59,045 nt of DNA, taken from positions 1 to 59,045 of the forward strand of contig JACPPV010000015.1 of the NCBI GenBank assembly GCA_016190825.1, in the 5' to 3' direction. Positions 35,187 through 43,682 of this stretch are shown in pieces (the stretch's first letter is position 1; each line of letters starts with the position of its first letter). Source of the stretch: Chloroflexota bacterium (GTDB lineage: Bacteria > Chloroflexota > Dehalococcoidia > Dehalococcoidales > UBA2162). The translations under genes were made by a program, and so were the position numbers. The notes under the pieces are model-generated. The model saw nothing but the letters and a program-made list of their open reading frames with translations. It did not search any database and was not told the origin of the DNA.

Positions 35187-35319
35187 ATTTCACCCCCTGC
35201 TCAAAGTTAGCCGTGTCTACCATTATAATCCAGTTTTGCCAGTTGATGAAGACTCTCACCAGACTTTCTAGCGCCTCTTGTATTCTATCGGTTTTCGGAG
35301 AGGGCGACATGGCATAACA

Positions 35320-36144
35320 TTAGACAGCTGGATTGAGATTAGACAATTCTTCATTTATCTGCATCCGGACCATTTCTGCCACGCGCCGGGCCGCCAGGGC
35401 AAAGCCCTTTTCGCGCGAGGCATAGATGATCTGGCGGGACGAACTGATAATCATTCTGTCCTGGCTGGAATCGGCGCCGTAGCGCACGGTCAGGGCAAGG
35501 TCTCCACCCTGAACCCCTACGCCCGGAATAAGCAGTGGCATATCCGGATGGCTCTGCCGGACCTGTTTCAACTCTTCGGGATAGGTGGCGCCTACGACCA
35601 GCCCAACGTTGCCGTATTTATTCCACTCCTCCGCCTTGCGAGCAACGATTTCGTACAGAGCACGAGCCCCCTCTGCCGTCTGACAAAGTAGAGACTGGAA
35701 ATCAGCCGCCCCAAGGTTCGACGTCCGGCATAGAATAAATACACCCTTCTCGTGATAGTCAATAAAAGGCTGCACCGAATCAAAGCCAAGATAGGGATTT
35801 ACCGTGGCCGCATCGCAGCCGAGGTCATCAAAAAGGGCTCTGGCATATGCCCTGGACGTATTGCCAATATCGCCGCGCTTGCCATCGCCAATAATAACAA
35901 TCTCAGGAGGAATATAGCGGATGGTCCGCCTCAACGCATCCATGCCCTCCTGTCCTAAAGCCTCGTAGAAAGCAAACTGTGGTTTGTAGGCGCAAACCAG
36001 AGCGCAGGTGGCATCAATAATCGCCTTATTGAACTCAAAAACGCCAACCCCGCCGGGCATCAGCCCAGGGTCCGGGTCCAGCCCGATGCAAAGCCGGCTC
36101 TCATTCTTGCGGACGGCGCTGGTCAGTTTCTCCAGGAAATTCAT
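35320..36144 (-). CDS. pyrF: Orotidine-5'-phosphate decarboxylase (type 2)
   Basis: PyrF decarboxylates OMP to UMP, the last step of pyrimidine synthesis. The 274-residue length and the motifs LCIGLDPDP and IIGDGKRGDIGNTS (with the catalytic Lys-Asp array in D-G-K-R-G-D) fit the type 2 family. FAAKAATVNPY-like phosphate contacts are replaced by DAATVNPYLGFDS, normal for this type. The ATG overlaps by four bp the stop of a small membrane-protein gene upstream, so expression is probably coupled. Confidence 0.95.
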   Translation of the reverse strand: MNFLEKLTSAVRKNESRLCIGLDPDPGLMPGGVGVFEFNKAIIDATCALVCAYKPQFAFYEALGQEGMDALRRTIRYIPPEIVIIGDGKRGDIGNTSRAYARALFDDLGCDAATVNPYLGFDSVQPFIDYHEKGVFILCRTSNLGAADFQSLLCQTAEGARALYEIVARKAEEWNKYGNVGLVVGATYPEELKQVRQSHPDMPLLIPGVGVQGGDLALTVRYGADSSQDRMIISSSRQIIYASREKGFALAARRVAEMVRMQINEELSNLNPAV

Positions 36145-36278
36145 TGGTTCCTCGCGGTTATGATGAACGACAGAATTGCCGCCGCAGCAGCAAGTACAAA
36201 ACCTATTATGTCCGTGACAAGTATGGCTTTTATGGCGTTACACAATGTGTTTTCAACAGCGACGACTCTACCGTTCAT
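36141..36278 (-). CDS. 45-residue single-pass membrane protein, directly upstream of pyrF
   Basis: This short gene codes MNGRVVAVENTLCNAIKAIL, then VTDIIGFVLAAAAAILSFII and a final TARNQ. One hydrophobic stretch (about 19-40) forms a membrane helix. Its stop overlaps the ATG of pyrF (ATGA), and its own ATG overlaps the stop of another small membrane-protein gene. Two successive 4-bp overlaps argue that it is translated. No function is known. Confidence 0.6.
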   Translation of the reverse strand: MNGRVVAVENTLCNAIKAILVTDIIGFVLAAAAAILSFIITARNQ

Positions 36279-36412
36279 GTCAATATTCCAGATAGAGAAA
36301 GTTCATCTACGTTGTCCAGGTCACGCTTTAAGGCACGTAAAGCATTGCCAGTAACTAGTGAGAGTGCAAGATAAATGAAGGCTAATACCGACCAAAATAT
36401 GATTATCCCCAT
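36275..36412 (-). CDS. 45-residue single-pass membrane protein, first of a pair
   Basis: This short gene codes MGIIIFWSVLAFIYLALSLV, then a polar tail TGNALRALKRDLDNVDELSL and SGILT. The first 20 residues form a membrane helix with the charged tail presumably in the cytoplasm. It ends with a 4-bp overlap (ATGA) on the next small gene, which in turn overlaps pyrF. No clear ribosome site was found. The function is unknown. Confidence 0.55.
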   Translation of the reverse strand: MGIIIFWSVLAFIYLALSLVTGNALRALKRDLDNVDELSLSGILT

Positions 36413-36653
36413 GGCCGTGGCTCTCGCATCGCATTATAACAACTATGCTATCTTGGGGCAACAAAATGAGGAGGCCGCTAGTGGGTGCGTCTAACACTTC
36501 GTTAGTTGGCCGTAAGCGATACCGACGAAAAGCCTGCCACGTACCTGAGGCAGGGTCGGTATCCAGAATAGGAATGCGACTGATTGGATTCCGGCGAAAG
36601 CCGCAATAGAACGAACGATTGCACATTACTAGCGTTATTTAGAATGCACGGCA
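36413..36653. repeat. Non-coding stretch with a degenerate REP-like hairpin
   Basis: No gene is seen. ATTCCGGC-GAAA-GCCGCAAT (36588-36607) is a one-mismatch copy of the hairpin at 16384-16403. The rest contains fragments that recall decayed repeats (GCTAGTGGGTGCGTCTAACA). Confidence 0.5.
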
Positions 36654-36809
36654 CTAGTACTTAGTTGGTTAAAAGGGCGTCATAACAAAACCGTTCGCCC
36701 TGAGCCTGTCGAAGGGCGCGCCGGTGGTTTCCTTCGGCTTGGCTCAGGACAGGCTAGCTCACCATGAACGGCGCGTGCTGTTACGCGGAATTCTGCAACT
36801 TAGTACTAG
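36654..36809. mobile_element. MITE-like element, copy 2 (156 bp)
   Basis: The ends CTAGTACTTAGTTG (36654-36667) and CAACTTAGTACTAG (36796-36809) are perfect 14-bp inverted repeats. The core (36691-36774) differs from copy 1 at 16191-16346 by about one base, while the two arms between core and ends are diverged. It contains the widespread motif GTTCGCCCTGAGCCTGTCGA. There is no coding capacity. It lies 22 bp upstream of the promoter of the citrate synthase gene. Confidence 0.8.
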
Positions 36810-36831
36810 CAATGAGTAGGACTGTTTTTGC

Positions 36832-36860
36832 TTGACAGTAACCAGCGCCACGAATATCAT
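36832..36860 (+). promoter_or_regulatory. Promoter of the Re-citrate synthase-like gene
   Basis: A perfect TTGACA (36832-36837), a 17-bp spacer and TATCAT (36855-36860) lie about 60 bp ahead of the start codon. Confidence 0.75.
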
Positions 36861-36919
36861 TAAGGTATTAAAAAATATCACGGGTAGTGAAACCAGTAAC
36901 AGAGAGGGGGATGTTGAGG

Positions 36920-38185
36920 ATGGGGAAAGTCTATCTCATTGATGTGACCAACCGGGACGGCGTCCAAACCGCCAGGCTTGGTCTTTCCAAGCTGGCAAAG
37001 ACGATGATAAATGTCTATCTTAACGAGATGGGCGTTTACCAGAGCGAGTTTGGCTTCCCGACGACGAAACACGAGTCCCACTACCTTCGCGCTAACCTTA
37101 AGCTCCAGGAGATGGGCGCCCTCCAGCCTATTCGCCTGAGCGGCTGGATACGGGCAACTGTTGAAGACGTCGAGAAGACTTTTGAGCTTGTTCCCGAGAT
37201 CAAGGACCTGAACCTTTCAATTTCAACCTCGAAACAGATGATTGACGGCAAATTCCGCGGGAGGCAAAACGAGGACAGTATCCTGAAGATGGCTACGGAA
37301 GCGCTTGATGCTGCCCGTGCCCATGGCGTGCAAACTGTGGGCATAAATGCCGAAGATGCCTCGCGCACGGAAATGGATTTTCTCCTGCGTTTCGCCTGCG
37401 AGGCCAAAGAACACGGGGCGAGCCGCTTCCGCTATTGTGATACGCTGGGCTATGATAACCCCTTCATCATCTACGATACATGCAAGCACCTGGCCCAGGA
37501 GTGCGGAATGCCAATTGAGCTTCACTGCCACGATGACCTGGGTATGGCCGTGGCCAACTCCGTCGCCGGGGCGATGGGCGTGGTTGACGGCGGACAGGAT
37601 GCCTACATTAACACAACTGTAAACGGTATCGGTGAACGAGCCGGTAATGCGGACCTCGTGGCGGTAATCCTGGCTTTGAAGCATTCGAATGGGCTGGACA
37701 AAAAATACCGCTTCGGTCAGCCGGTACATCTCAACAAAGCCTGGAAGATTTGCAAGTACGCAAGCTACGCCTTCAACGTGCCAATTCCTATCAACCAGCC
37801 CGGCGTTGGCGCCAATGCCTTTGCCCACGCTTCCGGTATCCACGCCGATGGCGTACTCAAAGACCCGCACAATTATGAACTGTATGATTTCCGCGACCTG
37901 GGACGTGGTGAGCCGGAGATTTTCGAGACAGGGCGCGAAATAGCTTCGGGGCAGTACAGCGGTCTCGCCGGTTTCCGGCACATTATGGGCAATCTGGGAG
38001 TTGATTTCGAAAACCGTGATGATGCTGAAGACATTCTCGAACTGGTGAGATATGCCAACGTGCTTGCCCAGAAACCCCTGGTGACTGATGAGCTGGTTTT
38101 TATCGCCAGGTATCCGGATGTCGCCCGCGAACTGATGACGCTGGTGCCACTCGGCGAACGAATCAGCGACACCCTCAAAGCCTAG
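36920..38185 (+). CDS. Re-citrate synthase / homocitrate synthase family protein
   Basis: The 421-residue protein is a member of the DRE-TIM (isopropylmalate and homocitrate synthase) family, with metal ligands in IDVTNRDGVQ and in ELHCHDDLGMAVAN, and the second motif NTTVNGIGERAGNADLV. It lacks the C-terminal leucine-sensing domain of isopropylmalate synthase. The neighbours are an isocitrate-type dehydrogenase and an aconitase-like pair. Re-citrate synthases of this family are known from Dehalococcoides, Clostridium kluyveri and Syntrophus. This one probably condenses acetyl-CoA and oxaloacetate for glutamate synthesis. Homocitrate synthase remains possible. ATG 36920 is preferred over 36911 and GTG 36887 from the distance to AGAGAGGGGG. 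Confidence 0.85.
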   Translation: MGKVYLIDVTNRDGVQTARLGLSKLAKTMINVYLNEMGVYQSEFGFPTTKHESHYLRANLKLQEMGALQPIRLSGWIRATVEDVEKTFELVPEIKDLNLSISTSKQMIDGKFRGRQNEDSILKMATEALDAARAHGVQTVGINAEDASRTEMDFLLRFACEAKEHGASRFRYCDTLGYDNPFIIYDTCKHLAQECGMPIELHCHDDLGMAVANSVAGAMGVVDGGQDAYINTTVNGIGERAGNADLVAVILALKHSNGLDKKYRFGQPVHLNKAWKICKYASYAFNVPIPINQPGVGANAFAHASGIHADGVLKDPHNYELYDFRDLGRGEPEIFETGREIASGQYSGLAGFRHIMGNLGVDFENRDDAEDILELVRYANVLAQKPLVTDELVFIARYPDVARELMTLVPLGERISDTLKA

Positions 38186-38218
38186 GAGGCTGATAAGAAA
38201 CTAGACAAGCCACTTCCC

Positions 38219-38237
38219 GCTCTCTTTTGCAGAGAGC
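38219..38237. terminator. Hairpin between convergent genes
   Basis: GCTCTCT-TTTGC-AGAGAGC is a perfect 7-bp stem between the 3' ends of two convergent genes. There is no strong T run on either side, so termination is only likely by position. Confidence 0.45.
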
Positions 38238-38281
38238 CTGCCCTGGGGGAGATGAACCAGAGTACGTTTTTCAGCACCCCG

Positions 38282-39367
38282 CTAGGCGTTGCTCATTCTT
38301 TCGATGATGGCATCAGCCATCTCTGAGGTGCCCACCGCCGTGGGGTCATTCCGGTCTGACTTCAGATCATAGGTCACGGATTTTCCTTCAGCCAGAACGG
38401 CGGCAACGGCGGCTTCAAGCCTGTCCGCGGCGGCGCGTTCATTGACGTGTCTTAGCAGCAACACTCCAGAAAGAATCGTGGCGACCGGATCTACCTTGTT
38501 CATGCCGGTATATCTGGGGGCGCTGCCATGGGTCGGCTCAAAGACCGCCAGCCCTTCACCCACGTTGGCGCCCGGCGCCACTCCCAATCCGCCGACCAGC
38601 CCGGCACAAAGATCGGAGACAATATCGCCGTAGAGGTTGGGAAGCACCAGGACATCGAACTGGTGGGGGCGCTGCACAAGCTGCGCGCACAGGTCATCAA
38701 TGATGCGGTCATCAAACTCGATATCAGGATAGGACTTCGCCACCTGGCGGGAGACTTCCAGGAAAAGGCCATCAGTGAATTTCATGATATTGGCTTTGTG
38801 GACGGTAGTCACCTTTTTGCGGCCATTGGCACGGGCGTAATCAAAAGCGAAGCGCACTATCCGCTCAGTCCCCGGCACTGAAATCAGCTTGATACCCACC
38901 CCGGTATCGCTGGATGTCTTTGTGCCCGTAGTCGCCTCTATCAGAGAAAGAAACCTGCCCGCCTCAGCGGTGCCCTTTTCAAATTCAATGCCCACGTAAA
39001 GGTCTTCCGTATTTTCCCTGACGACGGTGATATCCAGGTCTTTCTCGCGAGATGGGATTCCTTTGTAGGTGCGGCAGGGACGGAGACAGGCATAGAGGTT
39101 AAGGATTTGCCGCAAAGCCACGTTAACGCTGCGGAAGCCGGTGCCTATCGGAGTGGTGGTTGGCCCCTTGAGCGCCACTTTATTCTTCTTAATTGATTCA
39201 ATCAGCCGGTCGGGTAAAAGGCTGCCCTCTTTCTCAAGGGCCTCAGCGCCGGCGTTGATTATCTCCCACTGGAACTTGACTCCGGTGGCTTCCAAAACCC
39301 GCCTGGCCGCCGTGGTTACCTCAGGTCCTACCCCATCCCCGGGAATCAGCGTAATAGTGTGTTTCAT
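38282..39367 (-). CDS. NAD-type isocitrate/isopropylmalate dehydrogenase family protein
   Basis: The 361-residue enzyme opens HTITLIPGDGVGPEV, typical of the beta-decarboxylating dehydrogenases. The substrate loop reads LKGPTTTPIGTGFRSVNVAL, with the Ser that contacts the extra carboxylate of isocitrate (GFRSVNV), unlike isopropylmalate enzymes. LPNLYGDIVSDL and EPTHGSAPRYTG carry the metal and NAD contacts. Together with the aconitase-like pair behind it and the convergent citrate synthase it points to isocitrate dehydrogenase making 2-oxoglutarate. ATG 39367 is preceded by GAGG. Specificity is inferred. Confidence 0.85.
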   Translation of the reverse strand: MKHTITLIPGDGVGPEVTTAARRVLEATGVKFQWEIINAGAEALEKEGSLLPDRLIESIKKNKVALKGPTTTPIGTGFRSVNVALRQILNLYACLRPCRTYKGIPSREKDLDITVVRENTEDLYVGIEFEKGTAEAGRFLSLIEATTGTKTSSDTGVGIKLISVPGTERIVRFAFDYARANGRKKVTTVHKANIMKFTDGLFLEVSRQVAKSYPDIEFDDRIIDDLCAQLVQRPHQFDVLVLPNLYGDIVSDLCAGLVGGLGVAPGANVGEGLAVFEPTHGSAPRYTGMNKVDPVATILSGVLLLRHVNERAAADRLEAAVAAVLAEGKSVTYDLKSDRNDPTAVGTSEMADAIIERMSNA

Positions 39368-39410
39368 ACAACCTCGTCTCGCTTCTAATAGTCCCCAGCA
39401 ACTCAGTTGC

Positions 39411-39514
39411 CATTGCGAGCCATTCAGAGAAGGCTTCATCCCGTGTTCAGGCCGAGGGCGAAAGCCCGACAGGTCGGGACCACGGGCAGAGTTTACGAAT
39501 GTGCCCCCGCAATG
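39411..39514. repeat. Degenerate intergenic inverted-repeat element
   Basis: CATTGCGAG (39411-39419) and CCCGCAATG (39506-39514) are imperfect inverted ends. Inside are CCCGTG...CACGGG and CCCGAC...GTCGGG pairs. It resembles a decayed copy of the element at 46947-47055 and fills most of the gap between the aconitase small subunit and isocitrate dehydrogenase genes. Confidence 0.55.
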
Positions 39515-39531
39515 ACATCTATTTCTAACGC

Positions 39532-40035
39532 CTAACTTTTTGGCAGTACAAAGTCCCCGTATTTCCTGATATAAGGAACCAGGCCGCCTTCGTCCAGGAT
39601 GCGGAGCATGATCTCAGGGATCGGGGCAAAGCCAACCTCAAGCCCGCTGGTAAGGTCGCGGATATTGCCCTCCTCAAGGTCAACCTCAAGCTCATCGCCA
39701 TCGTTGATGCCGTCAGTATCACAGATAAGCACCGGCAAGCCAACATTGATGGCATTCCGGAAGAAAATGCGCGCTACCGATTTTGCAATAATGGCGCTGA
39801 CGCCGGCCATTTTAATGACTAAAGGGGCATGTTCCCGGCTGGAGCCGAGACCAAAATTCTTACCACCGACCACGAAGTCGCCTTTGTGTACCCGTCCGGC
39901 AAAGGTGGGATCGGCATCCTCAAGAACGTGCTTCGCCAGCTCAGGAAGATTGCTGCGGAGATGCAGTAACCTCCCGGGCACAATCAGGTCAGTCGAAATG
40001 CTATCGCCGAATTTGAACGCTTGCCCCTTCAGCAT
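39532..40035 (-). CDS. Aconitase/isopropylmalate dehydratase small subunit (LeuD family)
   Basis: The 167-residue protein has the LeuD swivelling domain: GDSISTDLIVPGRLLHLRSN near the start and VGGKNFGLGSSREHAPLVIK. The SSREHAP motif marks the family and contacts the substrate. Length matches the short archaeal type. Its ATG overlaps the stop of the large subunit gene by one base (TAATG), so the two subunits are made together. In this setting aconitase activity (citrate to isocitrate) is more likely than leucine synthesis, by inference. Confidence 0.88.
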   Translation of the reverse strand: MLKGQAFKFGDSISTDLIVPGRLLHLRSNLPELAKHVLEDADPTFAGRVHKGDFVVGGKNFGLGSSREHAPLVIKMAGVSAIIAKSVARIFFRNAINVGLPVLICDTDGINDGDELEVDLEEGNIRDLTSGLEVGFAPIPEIMLRILDEGGLVPYIRKYGDFVLPKS

Positions 40036-41288
40036 TACAACACCTCCCTGGGATCGGTAATCTCGCCGCGGAGGGCAGTGGCGGCGGCGGTGGCCGGACT
40101 CGCCAGGTAAACAAAAGACTCAGGATTACCCATCCGCCCCTTGAAGTTGCGGTTGGCTGTTGACAGGCATGACTCACCGTTCCCCAGCACGCCCTGGTGC
40201 ACCCCAAGGCAGGCGGCGCAGCCAGGTGGAACAACCGTTGCTCCGGCTTCGACAAGCGTGGTAATGTAGCCCTTTTCGATCGCCGCCAGCAGTATTTTCT
40301 GGGAGGCAGGCGCAACGACAAGCCTTGTCCGGGGATGGTGCTTCTTACCCTTCATCATGCCGGCAACCAGAGCCAGGTCTTCCAGCCGCCCGTTGGTGCA
40401 GGTGCCGATAAAGACCTGCTCTATCTTGACCCCCTTCAGATCCTTGGCAAGGGCAGTATTGTCGACAGTGTGGGGCTTCGAGACAGTTGGCTCAAGCCTC
40501 GAAACATCAATATCGGTCGTGCTCTCGTAGTCAGCATCGGCATCGGGAGCCAATGGAACAAAAAGCTCGCCCCGGCCATGCTCCCTGAGATAGCTTTGTG
40601 TAACGGCGTCGGATGGGAAAAGTCCGACCTTCGCCCCGGCTTCAACAGCCATATTGGCAATCGTGAGGCGTTGCGACATCGACATTGCCGTGACAGCCTC
40701 GCCGGTGAACTCCAGAGACTTGTATGTAGCGCCATCGGCGCCGATCATGCCAATTAGATAGAGTATGAGGTCTTTGCTGTAGACGCCCTTCGGCCATTTG
40801 CCGTTTGCCCGAATCCTCATAGTCTCCGGCACACGCAGCCAGGTCTTGCCCAACGCCATGGCGACGGCGACATCGGTCGATCCCATCCCGGTGGCAAAGG
40901 CACCCAGGGCGCCGGCGGTCACGGTATGCGAATCAGCCCCGACAATGACATCGCCCGGTTTTGCCCATGATTCGGCGACGAGCTGGTGGCAGACCCCTTC
41001 ACCAATATCGCTCAATTTGGCGCCGGTTTCAGCGGCAAATTTTCTCATAAACACATGGTCGTTGGAAAGCTCCTTCGCCGGGCTAGGGGCCGAATGGTCA
41101 ATAAACATGGCGGTCTTCTCCGGATTGTGAAGAGGCAGTCCCGCCTCGCTGAACTGTCTCACGGTCAGCGGCCCGGTGGTATCCTGCACGAAGGCCAGGT
41201 CCACTCGCGCCACCACGATATGTCCAGCACGCGCCTCTGTATCTGCCCTGGCGGTAAGTATCTTCTCAGCTAAAGTCTGTCCCATCAA
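40035..41288 (-). CDS. Aconitase/isopropylmalate dehydratase large subunit (LeuC family)
   Basis: The 417-residue protein has the length and motifs of the archaeal-type LeuC/homoaconitase large subunit. VGADSHTVTAGALGAFATGM is present, and the three 4Fe-4S cysteines are in IGTCTNGR and PPGCAACLG. It would form a heterodimer with the small subunit encoded next. The ATG at 41288 lies behind the TTGACT-18-TAAAAT promoter. With the citrate synthase-like and isocitrate dehydrogenase genes it completes a citrate to 2-oxoglutarate set. The alternative is leucine or homoaconitate metabolism. Confidence 0.9.
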   Translation of the reverse strand: MMGQTLAEKILTARADTEARAGHIVVARVDLAFVQDTTGPLTVRQFSEAGLPLHNPEKTAMFIDHSAPSPAKELSNDHVFMRKFAAETGAKLSDIGEGVCHQLVAESWAKPGDVIVGADSHTVTAGALGAFATGMGSTDVAVAMALGKTWLRVPETMRIRANGKWPKGVYSKDLILYLIGMIGADGATYKSLEFTGEAVTAMSMSQRLTIANMAVEAGAKVGLFPSDAVTQSYLREHGRGELFVPLAPDADADYESTTDIDVSRLEPTVSKPHTVDNTALAKDLKGVKIEQVFIGTCTNGRLEDLALVAGMMKGKKHHPRTRLVVAPASQKILLAAIEKGYITTLVEAGATVVPPGCAACLGVHQGVLGNGESCLSTANRNFKGRMGNPESFVYLASPATAAATALRGEITDPREVL

Positions 41289-41318
41289 TTCCCTGCCTGA
41301 ATCAAGTCTAACTTAGAG

Positions 41319-41348
41319 ATTTTACGGGCAGGGACGGGGGAAAGTCAA
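41319..41348 (-). promoter_or_regulatory. Promoter of the aconitase-like genes
   Basis: On the minus strand TTGACT (41343-41348), an 18-bp spacer and TAAAAT (41319-41324) lie about 30 bp ahead of the large-subunit start. Confidence 0.65.
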
Positions 41349-41438
41349 GGCAAGTCTATGGCGCGGTAGCGTATCAAATTCAAATACTTGAGCGTTGACC
41401 GATGCTTGCGACATGATATTCTGAAATCATGGGACTGG

Positions 41439-41951
41439 TTAGCTAGCTAGCTTATTCAAAATGCGAACTGTGGCTGAAAGTATTGCGGGGACATCAGCCA
41501 AGGCTATCAATTCCCCTCTGTGAATTGCACCTGTGGTTATCAAACGGCAAGCATGAGCTAATCCTATCTCAACATCACTCAGGATTTTCTTAGCATTATT
41601 GATTTGTTCAAACAGGTTATTACCTTGAATTTCCTTCTCAGTCAAGGCAGATTCAATACTAGCACGGCACATTGACGTAGAAGCATTCGAAGCCCCACTC
41701 TGAAATGAGAGTTCGGCTTCAGCATAGAGAGTTTTTACAGTTTCGGATAACGCCCCATTCAGTATTCCATAACTCTTTGCACCTGATACATAGGTTATTA
41801 CATTATTCTCAATTTCAAAGCCAGTCCCAGCTTTACATTGCCGACAGATAGCACTACCAATCACCCTTATCGGGTCATATACACCGTTACCAACTGCTGG
41901 TATTTCTATTTGCATCCGAGCCTTACAACTTGAGCACAGTAGATACGCCAT
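41439..41951 (-). CDS. Hypothetical protein with zinc-ribbon N-terminus (DUF4145-like tail)
   Basis: The 170-residue protein begins MAYLLCSSCKARMQIEI and has CRQCKAG about 30 residues later, two Cys pairs suited to bind zinc. The C-terminal 100 residues are helical, with LYAEAELSFQSGASNASTSM and CRASIESALTEKEI. This resembles the DUF4145/HEPN-like helical domains where an Arg-bearing helix follows a clustered Ala/Ser segment. The start is ATG 41951, nine nt after GGAGG; an earlier in-frame ATG would add 21 implausible residues. It is AT-richer than its neighbours, so it may be acquired. The function is unknown. Confidence 0.72.
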   Translation of the reverse strand: MAYLLCSSCKARMQIEIPAVGNGVYDPIRVIGSAICRQCKAGTGFEIENNVITYVSGAKSYGILNGALSETVKTLYAEAELSFQSGASNASTSMCRASIESALTEKEIQGNNLFEQINNAKKILSDVEIGLAHACRLITTGAIHRGELIALADVPAILSATVRILNKLAS

Positions 41952-42051
41952 TGTATTAACCTCCACGCTATAGCGTGGGCTTATTATATCACTTTCCATT
42001 TTTCTTCTCTCCAAATTGATAAACTACTCTATGGCGCGGATATCTTCTTCG

Positions 42052-42080
42052 TTGACTCCATGCCGCGCGCGCTGTTAATA
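42052..42080 (+). promoter_or_regulatory. Promoter of lysA
   Basis: TTGACT (42052-42057) and TTAATA (42075-42080) are 17 bp apart, about 50 bp ahead of the lysA start. Confidence 0.55.
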
Positions 42081-42129
42081 TGGAGCGGTAAGGACTCGTC
42101 CTGAAAGCTCGTCCTGAAGGAGGATGAAT

Positions 42130-43449
42130 TTGGCAGAGACAACTCCAAGACTGGCTTTGTTTCCTGAAGGGTCAGAAGTTGACCGCCAGGGTCATTTGAT
42201 AATCGGCGGGTGCGATGCCGTGAAGCTCGCCGCCGAGTTCGGCACGCCCCTCTATCTCTACGATGAATTAAGCGTGCGTAACAAGTGCGCCGAATATAAA
42301 GCGGAGTTCGGCAGCCGTTACCCCGGCGAGCTCGATGTGCTTTACGCCTCCAAGGCTTTCCTGACTAAAGCGATGGCGCTCCTCATCAAGGAAGAGGGGC
42401 TGGGACTGGATGTTGTTTCCGGGGGAGAAATCGGCATCGCCCGCTCGGTAGACTTTCCCCTCAAGAAAACATATTTCCACGGCAATAACAAGTTGCCCGA
42501 GGAACTCCGTCTTGCCCTGGAATCAGGAGTTGGCCGGATAGTCGCGGACAACTTCCATGAGCTAAGATTGCTGGACGAAATAGCGGGGCAAATGGGGTGT
42601 AAGGCTGATATTTTGCTGCGCATCACTCCCGGCGTGGACGTGCACACCCATCGGTACACCATCACCGGCAATGTCGACAGCAAGTTCGGTTTCCCGCTGG
42701 TCACCGCTGAAGAGGCCGTCTGCACTGCGATGTCCATGCCCAACCTGAACCTCACCGGCCTGCATTTTCACATCGGCTCGCTTATCTTTGAGGTCGAGCC
42801 GTACCGGCAGTCAATCGAATTTATCATCAATTTTGCCGTCAGCATGAAACAAAAGCATGGGTTTGAACTGAAGGAGCTGGACATTGGCGGCGGGTATGCC
42901 GTTCAGTATACCCTCGATTCACCGGCGCCGCCGGTCTCCTTCTTCGCGGACGCGCTGACATCCAACGTGATCCGTGAGTGCGAGCGCCAGCACATGACAC
43001 TGCCGAAACTGCTCATCGAACCCGGAAGGTCGATAGTCGCACGGGCGGGAGTCGCTCTCTATACAGTGGGTGTTATCAAAGAGGTGCCCGGAGTCAGGAC
43101 CTACGTTTCCATTGATGGCGGCATGGCGGATAACATCCGCCCGGCCCTTTACGGAGCAAAGCAGGAAGCGGTACTGGCAAACCGAATGCCCGATAAGGAG
43201 AAGGACAAATTCACGATTGCCGGCAAGTTCTGCGAATCAGGGGATATACTGATCCGGGACATCTCGCTGCCTGAACCCAGGCCGGGTGATATTCTCGCCG
43301 TACCGGCCTGTGGAGCCTACTGTATACCGCAAGCATGCAACTATAACGCCTCCTTCAAGGTGGCGATCGTCATGGTCAAGGATGGCAAGGCGCGCCTCAT
43401 CCGCCGCCGGGAAACCCTGGAAGACCTGATGCGGTGCGATGTGGGGTAG
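42130..43449 (+). CDS. lysA: Diaminopimelate decarboxylase
   Basis: LysA decarboxylates meso-diaminopimelate to lysine with pyridoxal phosphate. The protein of about 439 residues has the PLP lysine in DVLYASKAF, the specificity segment GLHFHIGS, the glycine loop DIGGGYAVQY, and the second-subunit motif GKFCESGDIL. TTG 42130 is taken as start because AAGGAGG (42117-42123) ends six nt before it. The ATG at 42124 touches that ribosome site. Confidence 0.94.
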   Translation: MAETTPRLALFPEGSEVDRQGHLIIGGCDAVKLAAEFGTPLYLYDELSVRNKCAEYKAEFGSRYPGELDVLYASKAFLTKAMALLIKEEGLGLDVVSGGEIGIARSVDFPLKKTYFHGNNKLPEELRLALESGVGRIVADNFHELRLLDEIAGQMGCKADILLRITPGVDVHTHRYTITGNVDSKFGFPLVTAEEAVCTAMSMPNLNLTGLHFHIGSLIFEVEPYRQSIEFIINFAVSMKQKHGFELKELDIGGGYAVQYTLDSPAPPVSFFADALTSNVIRECERQHMTLPKLLIEPGRSIVARAGVALYTVGVIKEVPGVRTYVSIDGGMADNIRPALYGAKQEAVLANRMPDKEKDKFTIAGKFCESGDILIRDISLPEPRPGDILAVPACGAYCIPQACNYNASFKVAIVMVKDGKARLIRRRETLEDLMRCDVG

Positions 43450-43682
43450 TAAAAACTCGAAATTCGAATGTTGAAATCCGAAAAGATAGTCAGTAAGCAA
43501 TACCCAATCACCAAACAAGTTCTAATATCCAATTATCAAATATACGTTAATGTACAGGCAAGCTGGCTTTGCTTTGGTATTGAGCAATAGTTACTATTTG
43601 ACCCTTATTTCTTGGGCTTTGATTCTTCCCCTCCGGTTTCGGATTTCGAATTTAATGCTTGGTATTTTCCTTTAAGAATCAA
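43450..43682. other. Repeat-like non-coding spacer
   Basis: AT-rich DNA with TCGAAATTCGAA near its start and TTTCGGATTTCGAATTT near its end, partly inverted to each other. Text of this kind is typical of decayed dispersed repeats. No gene is supported. Confidence 0.4.

Noticed and set aside
36144-36374. 76-codon plus-strand frame beside pyrF
   Set aside because: It is opposite the two small membrane-protein genes, which have chained overlaps with pyrF; the plus frame is polar and patternless.
38282-41288. Annotation of these genes as leuB, leuD and leuC of leucine synthesis
   Set aside because: The dehydrogenase has an isocitrate-type substrate loop, and the nearby synthase lacks the leucine-sensing domain. 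Leucine synthesis was therefore not chosen, although it is not fully excluded.
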